DNA from: Jidongwangia harbinensis
Lineage (GTDB): Bacteria; Actinomycetota; Actinomycetes; Mycobacteriales; Micromonosporaceae
DNA length: 64,000 nt
NCBI RefSeq assembly: GCF_020216025.1
Contig: NZ_JAIWNC010000042.1
Span: 27,172-91,171 of the forward strand
Direction of reading: 5' to 3'
Part shown: positions 8,555 to 17,294 of the stretch, in pieces
Numbering within the stretch: position 1 is the stretch's first letter
Layout: each line of letters opens with the position of its first letter
Notes under the pieces: generated by a model
What the model was told of the DNA's origin: nothing
The model's input: only the letters and a program-made list of their open reading frames with translations
The model's database searches: none
Made by a program: the position numbers and the translations under genes

Positions 8555-8859
8555 GGTCCACTCCTGAACGTGACGCGTGCGGTGTCGTCGGCGGTGCGGT
8601 AGCGGTCGGCGGTTTCCCGGGCCACCGCGGCGTACGCGGCGATGCCCTGCTCGACGTCCGTACCGAACGCGATGATCTGGTCGGTCAGCTGGACCACCGC
8701 GGCGCCGAACGCCTGGCAGCCGGGTGTCGGGTCGCCGCAGGCGGGCGCGGATTGCCGTGCCTCGGCGGCGGCCGTCTTCGCGCCGGTGGCCGCCGCCGGG
8801 TCGAGCTGGTCGGCGAGGTCGAGCAGATAGCCGGTGTCGGCTTCGAGAAATCCCGCCAT
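8536..8859 (-). CDS. Small ESX-associated protein (WXG-like partner of the PPE-like gene)
   Basis: The 107-residue helical protein is read from ATG 8859, which has a strong GGGAGGA 5 nt upstream; the frame upstream of it is not used. Three Cys (two in PACGDPTPGC) are unusual for a WXG100 protein. Its last 19 nt overlap the PPE-like gene, and eccC ends 83 nt upstream on the same strand, so eccC, this gene and the PPE-like gene may form one unit. It resembles the short secreted-protein families encoded beside ESX loci (DUF2580-type), but I cannot name it firmly. Confidence 0.7.
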   Translation of the reverse strand: MAGFLEADTGYLLDLADQLDPAAATGAKTAAAEARQSAPACGDPTPGCQAFGAAVVQLTDQIIAFGTDVEQGIAAYAAVARETADRYRTADDTARVTFRSGPWASPS

Positions 8860-8942
8860 GGTTCCTCCCGGGCGATGTCCTGTGTGCCCAGCCAATCAGC
8901 CCGCGCCGCGGCGCCGGGGTGGACGGCCGCAACCGGCCACGG

Positions 8943-11900
8943 TCACTCGGATTCGGGGAGCCAGGCCAGTTGCAGCAGGCGCGGTGGCTCGCCCCGGGTC
9001 AGCAGCCGGCCGCGTCCGGCCGGCAGCACCTCGGGTTTGAGGCCGCCCAGCAGCGGGCCCTCGCCGCGGTCGCCGGAGAGCATCAGGCCGGGTGAGCCGA
9101 TGTCGCGCAGCCGGGCCAGGAACGGTTCGAACAGGGCCCGGCCGGCGCCTCCGCTGCGGCGGGTCACCACCACGTGCAGGCCCAGTTCGCGGCCCTGGGG
9201 CAGGAATTCGAGCAGCGGCTGCAGCGGGTTGTCCAGGGCGCTGACCACCAGGTCGTAGTCGTCGATCAGGAGGAACAGTTCCGGGCCCTGCCACCAGCTG
9301 CGGCGGCGCAACTGGTCGGGGGTGACGCCGGGGCCGGGGGCGCGTTCCCGCATGCCCTGGGCGGCCTCGGTGACCAGGCGGCGGGTCGCGGCGCCGTCGG
9401 TTCCGTGGCCGAGCAGGTGGGTGTCCGGGATCTCGCCGAGCAGGCCGCGCCGGTGGTCGACCAGGACGATCCGGGCCTGCGCCGGGGTGCGGGTGGCGGT
9501 GATCCGCCGGGCCAGCATGCGCAGGAAGCCGGTCTTGCCGGAGCGGGCGTCGCCGAGCAGCAGCAGGTGCGGGTCGGCGGCGAAGTCGAGGCGTACCGGG
9601 GCCAGGTCCGCCTCGCCGATGCCCACGCTGACCGCCAGGCCGTCGTCGCGGTCCGGCAGCGCGCTGAACGGTACGGTCGCGGGCAGCAGGCGTACCCGTG
9701 GGGCCCGCTCCTGCGGCCAGTCCGCGGCGACCGCCCGCACCAGCGCCGCGGTCGCGTCCCGCAGCCCGTCCTCGGACCGGACCCCGTCGGTCCGGGGCAG
9801 CGCCAGGTGCATCTGGTGTTTCGTGGCGGCGACGCCCCGGCCCGGTGCGTCCTTCGGCACCCGCTGCGCCGCCTCCCGGTCCACCGCGGTGTCCACCGGG
9901 TCGCCCAGCCGCAGTTCCAGCCGGCTGCCGAACAGGTCGCGGACCGCCGGGCGCAGGTCGAACGAGCGGGCGCAGGCGGCGACCACGTGGACGCCGTACG
10001 CCAGCCCGCGGGCGGCCAGGTCGACCGCGGTCTCCTCGAGGTCCTCGTACTCCTTGCGCAGCGTCGGCCAGCCGTCCACGATCAGGAACACGTCGCCGTA
10101 CGGGTCGTCGGGGAAGTCGCCGCGGGCCCGCGCCGCGCGGTAGGCGGCGATGCCGTCCACGTCGTGTTCCGCGAAGCGCCGTTCCCGTTCCGCGAGTACG
10201 CCGGCGACCTGCGCCACGGTGCGCCGGACCGCGCCGGTGTTCTGCCGGTGCGCCACCCCGCCCACGTGCGGCAGCCCGCGCAGCGCCGCCAGCCCGCCGC
10301 CGCCGAAGTCGAGACAGTAGAACTGCACGTCGCGGGGCCGGTTGGTGAGTGCCAGCGCACTGATCAGGGTGCGCAGCGCGGTGCTCCTGCCGCTGCGCGG
10401 GCCGCCGGTGACCAGCACGTGGCCGGCGCCCGCGGACAGGTCCAGGTCGAGCGGGTCGCGGCGCTGGTCCAGCGGCCGGTCCACGATGCCGGTCACCGCG
10501 TGCAGCGCGCCGGTCAGGTCGTCCCGGCCGGCGAGCAGGCCGTCCAGGGTGGGCGGGTCGTCCAGCGGCGGCAGCCACACCGGGTGGGCCGGGGTGCCGT
10601 GCCCGGCGAGCCGGCCGACCAGGACGTCCAGCAGGCTGTCGCCGTGGTCCGGCTCCTCGGCGGCCGGCGGGGCGGTCGCCGGCGGCGGCAGGTACGCGGT
10701 GGTCCACTCCAGCATCTGCACGTCGTCGTCGGGGTCCGCTGAGCCCGGTGCCGTACCGGGCCGCCGGTGCACCCCGGACACGTACGCGGACCGGAAGCGG
10801 ACCAGCGGCTCGGTGCCGTACAGGAAGTAGCCGTGTCCGGGTGCGCGGGGCAGCTGGAACGCGTCGGTCACGCCGATCACGCTGCGGCTCTCCGTGGCGG
10901 AGAAGGTGCGCAGCCCGATCCGGTACGACAGGTGGCCGTCCAGCCCGCGCAGCCGGCCCTCGTCCAGCCGCTGGCTGGCCAGCAGCAGGTGGACGTCCAG
11001 GGACCGGCCGACCCGGCCGATCTGGACGAACATGTCGATGAAGTCGGGCTTCTTGAACAGCAGTTCGCTGAACTCGTCGCACACCACCAGCAGCGTCGGC
11101 ACCTCGGGCAGCGGTGCCCCGGCGGCCCGGGCCCGGTCGTAGTCGCGGAACGAGGAGAAGTTCCCGGCCGCGCGCAGCAGTTCCTGGCGCCGGATCAGCT
11201 CGCCGTTCAGCGCGTCGGCCATCCGGTCCACCAGCGGCAGCGCGTCGGCCAGGTTGGTGATCACCGCGCTGGTGTGCGGCAGGGCGTCCATCCGGGCGAA
11301 CGTGGCGCCGCCCTTGAAGTCGATCAGCGCGAAGTTCAGCGTGCTGGGGGAGTGCGTGACCGCGAGCGCGAGGACCAGCGTGCGCAGCAGTTCGCTCTTG
11401 CCGGAACCGGTCGCCCCGATCAGCAGCCCGTGCGGTCCCATGCCGTCCTGCGACGACTCCTTGAGATCCAGTTCCACCGGTACGCCGTCCGCGCCGATGC
11501 CGAACCGAACCCGCAGCCGGTCCCGTCCGGGCCGGGGCCGCCAGGCGCGGTCCGGGTCGAACGTCCACGGGTCGCCGAGGTCGAGCAGGTCGGCCAGGCC
11601 CAGGTCGGCGGCGAGTACCGGCTCTCCGGCGTCCGCGCCGCTGAGCCGCAGCGGCGCGAGCTGGCGGGTGAGTGCCGCCGCACCGGTCGCGGCGAGCCCG
11701 TCGGCCGCGCCGATCCCGGTCCGCCCGGCGTGGGTGACCACGCCGAGCCCGCCGCGGGCGTCCACGTCCAGCACCAGCGTGGACCGGTCGAGGGACCGCA
11801 GCGGCGCCGGGCTCAGGTCGAGGACCACCACGCCCTCCAGGCCGCCGCCGGTGCCCAGGTGTTCCGAGCCGTGCGTACCGCCGCCGTCGCACACCACCAC

Positions 11901-12848
11901 CAGGTGCGGGCCGCCGGCCGGGTGCAGCGCGTCCGGGTCGAACCGGGGTCGCGCGGCGAGCAGGCCGGCCAGCACGGTCTCCAGCACCGCCAGTTCCGGC
12001 GCCACCAGCCGGACCGGCCCGGCCGCGTCGGTCAGCTCCGGATGCCCGGCGTGCGGCAGCCACTTCACCCAGTCCCAGGCCGGCAGCCGGTCCGGTGCGG
12101 CGCACACCGCGACCCGGAGGTCGTCCGGCGCGTGCATCGTCACCGCCTGGCCGAGCATGGCCCGCACCAGGGCCACCGCGCGTTCCCGGTCGCCCTGCAC
12201 GTGGACCCGCGCGAACCCGGTGAGTGGCATCGCCAGCGGCAGCCCCGGCACCTGCGCGTACGTCCGCAGGAACCGCCGCAGGGCCAGCGCGGACAGCGGT
12301 TCCAGCATCTCCCAGGACTGCGTGCTGGGCGGCACCAGCGCGGTGGCCGGCTGCTGCGGACCGGTGCCCACCCGGACCACCGCGAAGTCCTCGTCGTCGC
12401 CGCGCCGCTCCCACAGCCGCGGGCTGGCCGCCACCGCCCACAGCTGGTCCGGTTCCGGGTGCAGCCACGCGGTCGCCGCCCGCTGCCGGCCGATGTCGCG
12501 CCGGATCCGGCTGCGGTGCTGTGCCAGCCGCCGCAGGTAGAGCCGGCGGGCCTGGGCCATGCTCGGCCCGCTCGCCCCGCCGCCCCGCAGCAGCGTGACC
12601 AGCAGCATCACCACGATCACCGCGCCGAACAGCCCGTAGATCACGAGCCGCCCGGTGCCGGTCGCCGAGCCGGCCGACATCAGCAGCACCGCGGCCAGGA
12701 CGACCACCATCGGCAGCAGGGTGAGCAGCTGCGTCCACTGCCGCTCGGCGGGCGCCGGAATCTCCGGCGGCGCCTCCAGCACCAGGTCGCCCGAGGGCAT
12801 CTCCGGTGCCGGGCGCCGGGCCGGTCGCCGTACCGTCACGGTAGCCAT
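8943..12848 (-). CDS. eccC: Type VII secretion FtsK/SpoIIIE ATPase EccC
   Basis: The 1301-residue product has two N-terminal membrane helices (about 35-90) and three FtsK-type ATPase domains in one chain, as in the EccCa-EccCb fusion. The P-loops are GATGSGKS (about 481), GGPRSGRST (about 818) and GDARSGKT (about 1102). Walker B strands are LLVVCDEF, FLIVDGW and LFLLIDDYD. EccC drives ESX export, and its C-terminal domains read the signal of WXG substrates. In the middle domain the Lys of the P-loop is Arg (SGRS), which is often seen in the non-hydrolysing EccC domains. I chose ATG 12848 (MATVTV), with a GGTGAGGA about 8 nt upstream. It is divergent from the WXG100 pair. Confidence 0.96.
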   Translation of the reverse strand: MATVTVRRPARRPAPEMPSGDLVLEAPPEIPAPAERQWTQLLTLLPMVVVLAAVLLMSAGSATGTGRLVIYGLFGAVIVVMLLVTLLRGGGASGPSMAQARRLYLRRLAQHRSRIRRDIGRQRAATAWLHPEPDQLWAVAASPRLWERRGDDEDFAVVRVGTGPQQPATALVPPSTQSWEMLEPLSALALRRFLRTYAQVPGLPLAMPLTGFARVHVQGDRERAVALVRAMLGQAVTMHAPDDLRVAVCAAPDRLPAWDWVKWLPHAGHPELTDAAGPVRLVAPELAVLETVLAGLLAARPRFDPDALHPAGGPHLVVVCDGGGTHGSEHLGTGGGLEGVVVLDLSPAPLRSLDRSTLVLDVDARGGLGVVTHAGRTGIGAADGLAATGAAALTRQLAPLRLSGADAGEPVLAADLGLADLLDLGDPWTFDPDRAWRPRPGRDRLRVRFGIGADGVPVELDLKESSQDGMGPHGLLIGATGSGKSELLRTLVLALAVTHSPSTLNFALIDFKGGATFARMDALPHTSAVITNLADALPLVDRMADALNGELIRRQELLRAAGNFSSFRDYDRARAAGAPLPEVPTLLVVCDEFSELLFKKPDFIDMFVQIGRVGRSLDVHLLLASQRLDEGRLRGLDGHLSYRIGLRTFSATESRSVIGVTDAFQLPRAPGHGYFLYGTEPLVRFRSAYVSGVHRRPGTAPGSADPDDDVQMLEWTTAYLPPPATAPPAAEEPDHGDSLLDVLVGRLAGHGTPAHPVWLPPLDDPPTLDGLLAGRDDLTGALHAVTGIVDRPLDQRRDPLDLDLSAGAGHVLVTGGPRSGRSTALRTLISALALTNRPRDVQFYCLDFGGGGLAALRGLPHVGGVAHRQNTGAVRRTVAQVAGVLAERERRFAEHDVDGIAAYRAARARGDFPDDPYGDVFLIVDGWPTLRKEYEDLEETAVDLAARGLAYGVHVVAACARSFDLRPAVRDLFGSRLELRLGDPVDTAVDREAAQRVPKDAPGRGVAATKHQMHLALPRTDGVRSEDGLRDATAALVRAVAADWPQERAPRVRLLPATVPFSALPDRDDGLAVSVGIGEADLAPVRLDFAADPHLLLLGDARSGKTGFLRMLARRITATRTPAQARIVLVDHRRGLLGEIPDTHLLGHGTDGAATRRLVTEAAQGMRERAPGPGVTPDQLRRRSWWQGPELFLLIDDYDLVVSALDNPLQPLLEFLPQGRELGLHVVVTRRSGGAGRALFEPFLARLRDIGSPGLMLSGDRGEGPLLGGLKPEVLPAGRGRLLTRGEPPRLLQLAWLPESE

Positions 12849-12977
12849 CCCGGCATCCTCACCCGCCCGGCGGCGGCGTCTGCGCGACTGGCAGGAAGGT
12901 GACGGCGCCGGTCGGCCGCTCCCGGACCCGCCTAGCTTCGGTGCAGACCAGACGTACCAAGGGAACGGGAGAAGCTT

Positions 12978-13313
12978 GTGGCGGGAGACCAGCTGCACGG
13001 TATGACCGAGACCCTCGAGCGGGCCGCGTCCGTGGCGGGCAACGTCGCGGGCAGCATCGACGGCCACCGCGCCTCGCTGCGACCCACGGTGGAGGCGCTG
13101 CGGGGCCAGTGGGAGGGCACCGGCCGGGTCGCCTTCGAGGGCGCACACCAGACCTGGGAGGAGGGCATCAACCGGCTCGTCGCGGCGCTGCGGGCCCTCG
13201 GTGAGAACACCGCGTACTCGGTCAACACGTACGTCGCGGCGGACGAGACCAACCGCGCCAACTTCGAGAAGGTCCAGAACCTGGGTGCCTTCGGCGGCGC
13301 TCTGCGGTCCTGA
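12978..13313 (+). CDS. WXG100 family protein (EsxB/EsxA-like), first of a pair
   Basis: The 111-residue helix-turn-helix product has WEG at the turn (RGQWEGTGRVAF), the WXG100 hallmark. The GTG start follows GGGAGAAGCTT, a good ribosome binding site. It would form a heterodimer with the next gene product, 16 nt downstream, and be exported by EccC. The last residues (GAFGGALRS) do not contain a clear YxxxD/E export signal, although an acidic NFEKVQ stretch precedes them. Confidence 0.9.
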   Translation: MAGDQLHGMTETLERAASVAGNVAGSIDGHRASLRPTVEALRGQWEGTGRVAFEGAHQTWEEGINRLVAALRALGENTAYSVNTYVAADETNRANFEKVQNLGAFGGALRS

Positions 13314-13329
13314 CGGAAGGGGACGAGAC

Positions 13330-13626
13330 ATGCTGATCAAGGGAAACTTCGGGCAGTTGGACGGCCTGGCCGACCAGATCGTCGCCACCGTCGGCCGGGT
13401 GCAGCAGGAGATGGACACCTGGGGCAGCACGGCCGGGGCCACCTCGGCCGACTGGCTGGACCAGGCGGGCGGGCAGTTCGAGGAGGTCAACGCGGCCTGG
13501 AAGCAGGTGTCCGAGGCGCAGCAGACCATGCTGGACGCGCTCAAGGGCGGCGTGCAACAGGCCAATCAGGAGCTGCAGCAGGCGCTTTCCGCGGCGGTCG
13601 CGCGGGTGGGCAGCACCACCATTTAG
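13330..13626 (+). CDS. WXG100 family protein, second of a pair
   Basis: The 98-residue product has the size and heptad pattern of ESAT-6/CFP-10 proteins. The turn reads ADWLDQAGGQF, so Trp is present but the WxG glycine is replaced by Asp. The start ATG has GGAAGGGGA 7 nt upstream. It ends before a strong hairpin, so the two-gene esx message probably terminates there. Confidence 0.88.
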   Translation: MLIKGNFGQLDGLADQIVATVGRVQQEMDTWGSTAGATSADWLDQAGGQFEEVNAAWKQVSEAQQTMLDALKGGVQQANQELQQALSAAVARVGSTTI

Positions 13627-13641
13627 GGGTACGCCGAACGA

Positions 13642-13673
13642 AAAGGGGAACCGCCGCCGGCTGGTTCCCCTTT
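13642..13673. terminator. Strong bidirectional terminator hairpin
   Basis: AAAGGGGAACC and GGTTCCCCTTT form a perfect 11 bp stem with a 10 nt loop. It is flanked by A-rich sequence on the left and T-rich on the right, and lies between two convergent transcription units (esx pair and mycP). It can serve both. Confidence 0.88.
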
Positions 13674-13697
13674 CGTCGTGCTCCGGGCCGCGTCCCA

Positions 13698-14912
13698 CTA
13701 TCGCGTGCCGTCGTGGTCCGGCCCCCACCCGAAACCCCCCGACACCGGAGCCGCGCGCCGCACCTGCCATCGCCTGCGCCGGCCCCGCCCGAGCAGCGCG
13801 GCGCCGAGCAGCGCGAGTACCGTGACCGCCACCGCGGTACCGAGGATCCGCAGCGCGGGCAACGGTTCCGGCGCCGGTGGCGCCGGCTCCCGGCGCAGCG
13901 GTGGCGGCACCGCCGGCGCCGTGTCGACCAGCCCGTCGGTCACCGCCCGGTACGGGTTCACCAGCCCCGCCCCGTAGGCCGCGCTGCCCGGGCCGCCGGG
14001 CGCCGGCGTGGCCGTGGCCCGGATCCGCGCCGCCACCTGGTCGGCGGTCAGTCCCGGCCAGGCCGCGCGCACCAGGGCCGCGGTCGCCGCCACGAACGGC
14101 GCCGCGAAACTGGTGCCCTGCCAGTACTGGTGGCCGCCGGCCCGGGTGGCCGCGAGCACCCCGCCGCCCGGCGCGACCAGGTCCACGTGCGGCCCGATCT
14201 GCGAACCGGGCAGCCGCACCCCGGACTCGTCCACCGCGCCCACCCCGAGCACCCCGTCGTACGCGGCCGGGAACGACCGCCGCGGCGTACCGCCCTCCTG
14301 CCCGTTGCCGGCCGCCGCCACCACCAGCACGTCGGCGTCCCGGGCGTGCGCCACGGCGTCCCGGATCAGCGGGCTGTCGCCGGTGCCGGCCAGGGACAGG
14401 TTGATCACCTTGGCGCCGTGGTCGGCCGCGTACCAGATGCCCCGGGCCAGCACCGCCGGGTCGATCATCGTGACCCCGCCGGTGTCGGTGTAGCCGCGGT
14501 CGCTGACCCGTACCGGAAGGATCCGTGCCCCGGGCGCCAGCCCGGCGAAGCCCACCCCCGGCACCGGCCGTGCCGCGACGATGCTGGCCACCGCCGTGCC
14601 GTGCGAGTCGCAGTCGAAGTCGCCCGGCAGGTCGCCGACGAGATGGAAGTCCTCGCCGCGGCGCACCACGCCGTCCGCCCGCAGCTGCGGATGGTCGGCG
14701 TCCACGCCGGAGTCGACCACCGCGACGGTGACCCCGGCGCCGGTGCTGAACGGCCACACCGACGCCGGGTCCAGCACCTGCTGCGCCCACGGCCGCGCGG
14801 TGACCGCGGGCCGGGCCGGGTCCGGGTCGGCGCAGGCACCGGCCGGCGGCGCCCGCAGCGGTACCGGGCCGGCCGTCAGCGTCACGGACAGCAGAACATG
14901 CGCGAGCCCCAT
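13698..14912 (-). CDS. mycP: Mycosin, subtilisin-like ESX protease
   Basis: Numbered from ATG 14912, the product is 404 residues. The subtilisin triad is Asp67 (VVDSGVD), His104 (CDSHGTAV) and Ser268 (GTSFAAPF), with the oxyanion Asn203 in AAGNG. A C-terminal helix at about 370-390 and a basic tail complete the mycosin layout. MycP is anchored outside the membrane and is needed for ESX stability and substrate processing. The start is unsure: in-frame TTG 14963 or GTG 14954 would add an Arg-rich n-region before the hydrophobic leader and make a better signal peptide, but no start has a good ribosome binding site. It is convergent with the esx pair. Confidence 0.93.
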   Translation of the reverse strand: MGLAHVLLSVTLTAGPVPLRAPPAGACADPDPARPAVTARPWAQQVLDPASVWPFSTGAGVTVAVVDSGVDADHPQLRADGVVRRGEDFHLVGDLPGDFDCDSHGTAVASIVAARPVPGVGFAGLAPGARILPVRVSDRGYTDTGGVTMIDPAVLARGIWYAADHGAKVINLSLAGTGDSPLIRDAVAHARDADVLVVAAAGNGQEGGTPRRSFPAAYDGVLGVGAVDESGVRLPGSQIGPHVDLVAPGGGVLAATRAGGHQYWQGTSFAAPFVAATAALVRAAWPGLTADQVAARIRATATPAPGGPGSAAYGAGLVNPYRAVTDGLVDTAPAVPPPLRREPAPPAPEPLPALRILGTAVAVTVLALLGAALLGRGRRRRWQVRRAAPVSGGFGWGPDHDGTR

Positions 14913-14982
14913 GACCGGCCATCGTCTCGGCCCGCCGGCCCGGGCGACGCCCACTGGCCGCAACCGGCCACGGCCGGCCGCG

Positions 14983-15633
14983 TCACTCGAGCGTCACCAG
15001 ATGTGCCAGGTCGTCGCGGTCGCCGGACAGGTGAATCATCACCCGGTCGTCCCGCTGCGCCAGTTCGATGCAGGCGGTGGTCCGGTCCAGGAGCCACCCG
15101 GCCCGGCGGCAGCCGCGGCCCCAGCCGCGGTCCGCGACGTGCCGTCGCACGGCGGCGTACACGTCGGCACCGGGCTGACCGGGAGGGCCGGTGACCGTGA
15201 TGGTCTGCGTGCACGAGCCGGTGCCACAGCTGCCGTCGTCAGGCGGCTCGACGGCGGCGTGCAAACCCGCCGGCAGCGGCAGCACGGTGTCGGTGGACGG
15301 CAGGAACGGCCCGGGGCGGAGTACCACCGCGATCGCGCACAGGCTCATCACCAGCAGACAAGCGGCGATCCGGAAGGGCCACCGCGCCCACGACGCCGGT
15401 GCCGGGCCGAGCCGCCGGCGCTGCCGGGCACCCGCCACGGCGACCACCACCATGGCGACCGCCATCGACATCAGAGTGATCTCCACAAGGGCCGGCGGGA
15501 ACGCCGTGGCGAGCAGGGCGGCGGCGGCGGCCAGAGCGGCCAGCCCCGCGGCGACGAGCCACCGCAGTCGCCGGGTCCGAGCCGTCGACAGCCAGAGCAC
15601 GAGGACGAGACCGATCAGGACCGAGGGAACCAT
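14983..15633 (-). CDS. Hypothetical membrane protein
   Basis: About 216 residues from ATG 15633 (ATG 15645 and a TTG further up are alternatives). Three hydrophobic helices lie in the first 110 residues, followed by an extracytoplasmic domain of about 100 residues with four Cys (CGTGSC and two later), probably forming disulfides. No family was recognised. It lies directly upstream of mycP on the same strand (within about 70 nt), so it may be co-transcribed with the protease, but an ESX role is only positional inference. Confidence 0.65.
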   Translation of the reverse strand: MVPSVLIGLVLVLWLSTARTRRLRWLVAAGLAALAAAAALLATAFPPALVEITLMSMAVAMVVVAVAGARQRRRLGPAPASWARWPFRIAACLLVMSLCAIAVVLRPGPFLPSTDTVLPLPAGLHAAVEPPDDGSCGTGSCTQTITVTGPPGQPGADVYAAVRRHVADRGWGRGCRRAGWLLDRTTACIELAQRDDRVMIHLSGDRDDLAHLVTLE

Positions 15634-15680
15634 GCCCCCGATCATGCCGACGGGACACAACCTCCACGACCGGGGATTGA

Positions 15681-16202
15681 TCCCCGGCCACCCTGGCCGA
15701 TCAGACGGTCGACGCGACGATCGAGGTCACCGGCACGTTCGACGGGGCCGGCGGACGGTTCGTGGCCGGACCGGAACTCGGCGACGGCGGCCAGTCCGAG
15801 GGCCAGGACGCGACGTTCGAGCTGGCCGACGGTGCCGCGCTGACGAACGTGATCCTGGGCGTGCACTGCCTCGGCAGCTGCACGCTGCGCGACGTGACCC
15901 GGGAGGACGTCGGCGAGGACGCGGCCACGTTCACCGGCTCCGGCGCCACCGTGCTGGTGGAGGGCGGTTCCGCGGCGAAGGGGACCGACAAGGTCTGCCA
16001 GGACAACCGGCTGGCCGGTGGTTCGGTGACCATCCGGGACTTCGCGGTGAGCGACTTCGGCAAGGCGCTCACCGGTGCGGGCGCCGACGACATCGGCCTC
16101 TGCGACATCTTCGAGGGCGACGACACCGGCGACGAGCCGACCAAGATCGGGTCGGAGCCGGACGGCGTCACCTGCGTCGCGGAGGGCGTCACCGTCGAGT
16201 GA
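15681..16202 (+). pseudogene. 5'-truncated, internally shortened PL3 pectate lyase remnant
   Basis: The frame reads STOP-SPATLADQTVDATIEVTG and continues with PL3 (PelC-like) signatures: GTFDGAGGRF, GDGGQSEGQ, ALTNVILG, HCLGSCTLRDV, EDVGEDA and K-G-TDKVCQ. There is no start codon or signal peptide before the conserved region: an in-frame TGA sits at 15678 and the first GTG (15762) falls inside the domain. The conserved aaDGIHC insertion and the C-terminal block of the family (NTRYSNVP-type) are missing, so the parallel beta-helix could not close. PL3 enzymes cleave polygalacturonate. This copy looks decayed. Confidence 0.7.
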
Positions 16203-16208
16203 CCGGGC

Positions 16209-16793
16209 TCAGAGTCCGTCGCGTTTCATCGCCGCGACGATCAGCACGTGGCGTTCCGCGCTGGTCTGGCTGAACTCGTTCTCGTAGTTCAGGCCGTACG
16301 GCCAGAAGTGCCCGCCGCCGGTGTGGATGACCGCGCTCGCTCCGTCGTACTGGCGGACGAGCGCGGTGGCCTGCGCGCCGCGCCACGGACCACCGGCGGA
16401 GAGCGTCTGCCAGCCGCTGCTCAGGCCGACGCCGACGGTGTGCGCGATCTCGTGCAGCGCGGTCCGCTCGGTCATGTAGCTGCGGTTGCCGCCGAACCGG
16501 ATGGAACCGTTGAGGTTGCCGTCCGCGGTCGGCACGCCGGGCACGTAGGAGACCGTGACGACCTTGCCGAGGTCGCTGAGCGCGTTGTAGCGCGCGACCG
16601 CCGCGTCCATGGCCGCACTGATCCGGGCGTACGCGTCCTGCTGGTCCGGGGTGGGGTTCGGTACCCGGTTCAGGGTCCACGTGATGACCTCTTCCGCGGC
16701 CCGGGCCGGGACGGCGTGCGCCACGCCGGGCGCGGCCAGCGCGGCGGCGGCGAGGACGGCGACCGCGACGTACTTGAGGCGGGACAGGGTCAC
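16209..16793 (-). CDS. Secreted HExxH protein, putative metallopeptidase
   Basis: The 194-residue product starts at GTG 16793 with GGAGG 6 nt upstream. It has a classic Sec signal peptide (about 1-28, cleavage near AHA) and one zinc-type motif, HEIAHTVGVG. The third metal ligand of metzincins (HxxGxxH) is absent at the usual position, so the family is unclear. A GNRSYMTE segment before the helix and a YGLNYENEF segment after it are typical of secreted actinobacterial proteins whose C-terminal lectin module is often present; here that module is missing. It ends 6 nt from the PL3 remnant, convergently. Confidence 0.7.
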   Translation of the reverse strand: MTLSRLKYVAVAVLAAAALAAPGVAHAVPARAAEEVITWTLNRVPNPTPDQQDAYARISAAMDAAVARYNALSDLGKVVTVSYVPGVPTADGNLNGSIRFGGNRSYMTERTALHEIAHTVGVGLSSGWQTLSAGGPWRGAQATALVRQYDGASAVIHTGGGHFWPYGLNYENEFSQTSAERHVLIVAAMKRDGL

Positions 16794-16903
16794 GGACGTC
16801 CTCCGCTGCCGAGAAGATATTTATCGACATGAATGTAGCAAACGCCTGGCCCGGCCCGGGAGACGCGGAATCCGTGCGGGGCGGCCGCCGCGGAGCCGGA
16901 CCG

Positions 16904-16924
16904 CTATTATGTGTCGCATGATAG
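16904..16924 (+). promoter_or_regulatory. Palindrome over the padR start, candidate autoregulatory operator with -10 element
   Basis: CTATTATGTGTCGCATGATAG is an imperfect 21 bp dyad: 8 of the 10 half-site base pairs match outside its centre. It contains both possible start codons (16909, 16918) and a TATTAT that could be a -10 box. PadR regulators usually repress their own operon through such dyads. No convincing -35 box is visible. Confidence 0.5.
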
Positions 16925-17292
16925 CGGCGGACGATCCGGCCTCCGACGGCGACCGGCAGACCCAGCTGCTGCGCGGTGCGCTGGACATGTGCCTGCTCGC
17001 GCTGGTGGCGAATGCGCCCGCGCACGGCTACGAACTGGTCCGGCGGATGGAGCGGGCCGGCTTCGGCGCGGTCGGCTACGGCACGATCTATCCGCTGCTC
17101 ACCCGGATGCGGCGGCTCGGGCTGGTCGCCGACGAGCAGCAGGCGAGTGCCGCCGGCCCGCCCCGCCGGGTGTACGCGCTCACCGACGCCGGCCGGGCGC
17201 GGCTGGCCGGGTGGCGGCAGCAGTGGAACCGCTTCAGCGGCACCGTGGACGCGATCCTCACCGACTCAGACGAGCGATCCTCGAGGAGCTGA
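16909..17292 (+). CDS. PadR family transcriptional regulator
   Basis: The 127-residue product matches the PadR winged helix: LLRGALDMCLLALV, HGYELVRRME, GYGTIYPLL, RRLGLVADE and the RRVYALTDAGRARL wing. PadR proteins repress the promoter of their own operon and the adjacent membrane-protein gene until a ligand or stress acts. I placed the start at ATG 16909 because a GGAG lies 13 nt upstream; ATG 16918 is equally possible. It is followed after 2 nt by a membrane protein, the usual PadR partner. Confidence 0.9.
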   Translation: MCRMIAADDPASDGDRQTQLLRGALDMCLLALVANAPAHGYELVRRMERAGFGAVGYGTIYPLLTRMRRLGLVADEQQASAAGPPRRVYALTDAGRARLAGWRQQWNRFSGTVDAILTDSDERSSRS

Positions 17293-17294
17293 CC

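Noticed and set aside
8555..8932. Extension of the PPE-like frame to 8932
   Set aside because: It lies over the small coupled gene in another frame, and AGGAG supports the start at 8554.
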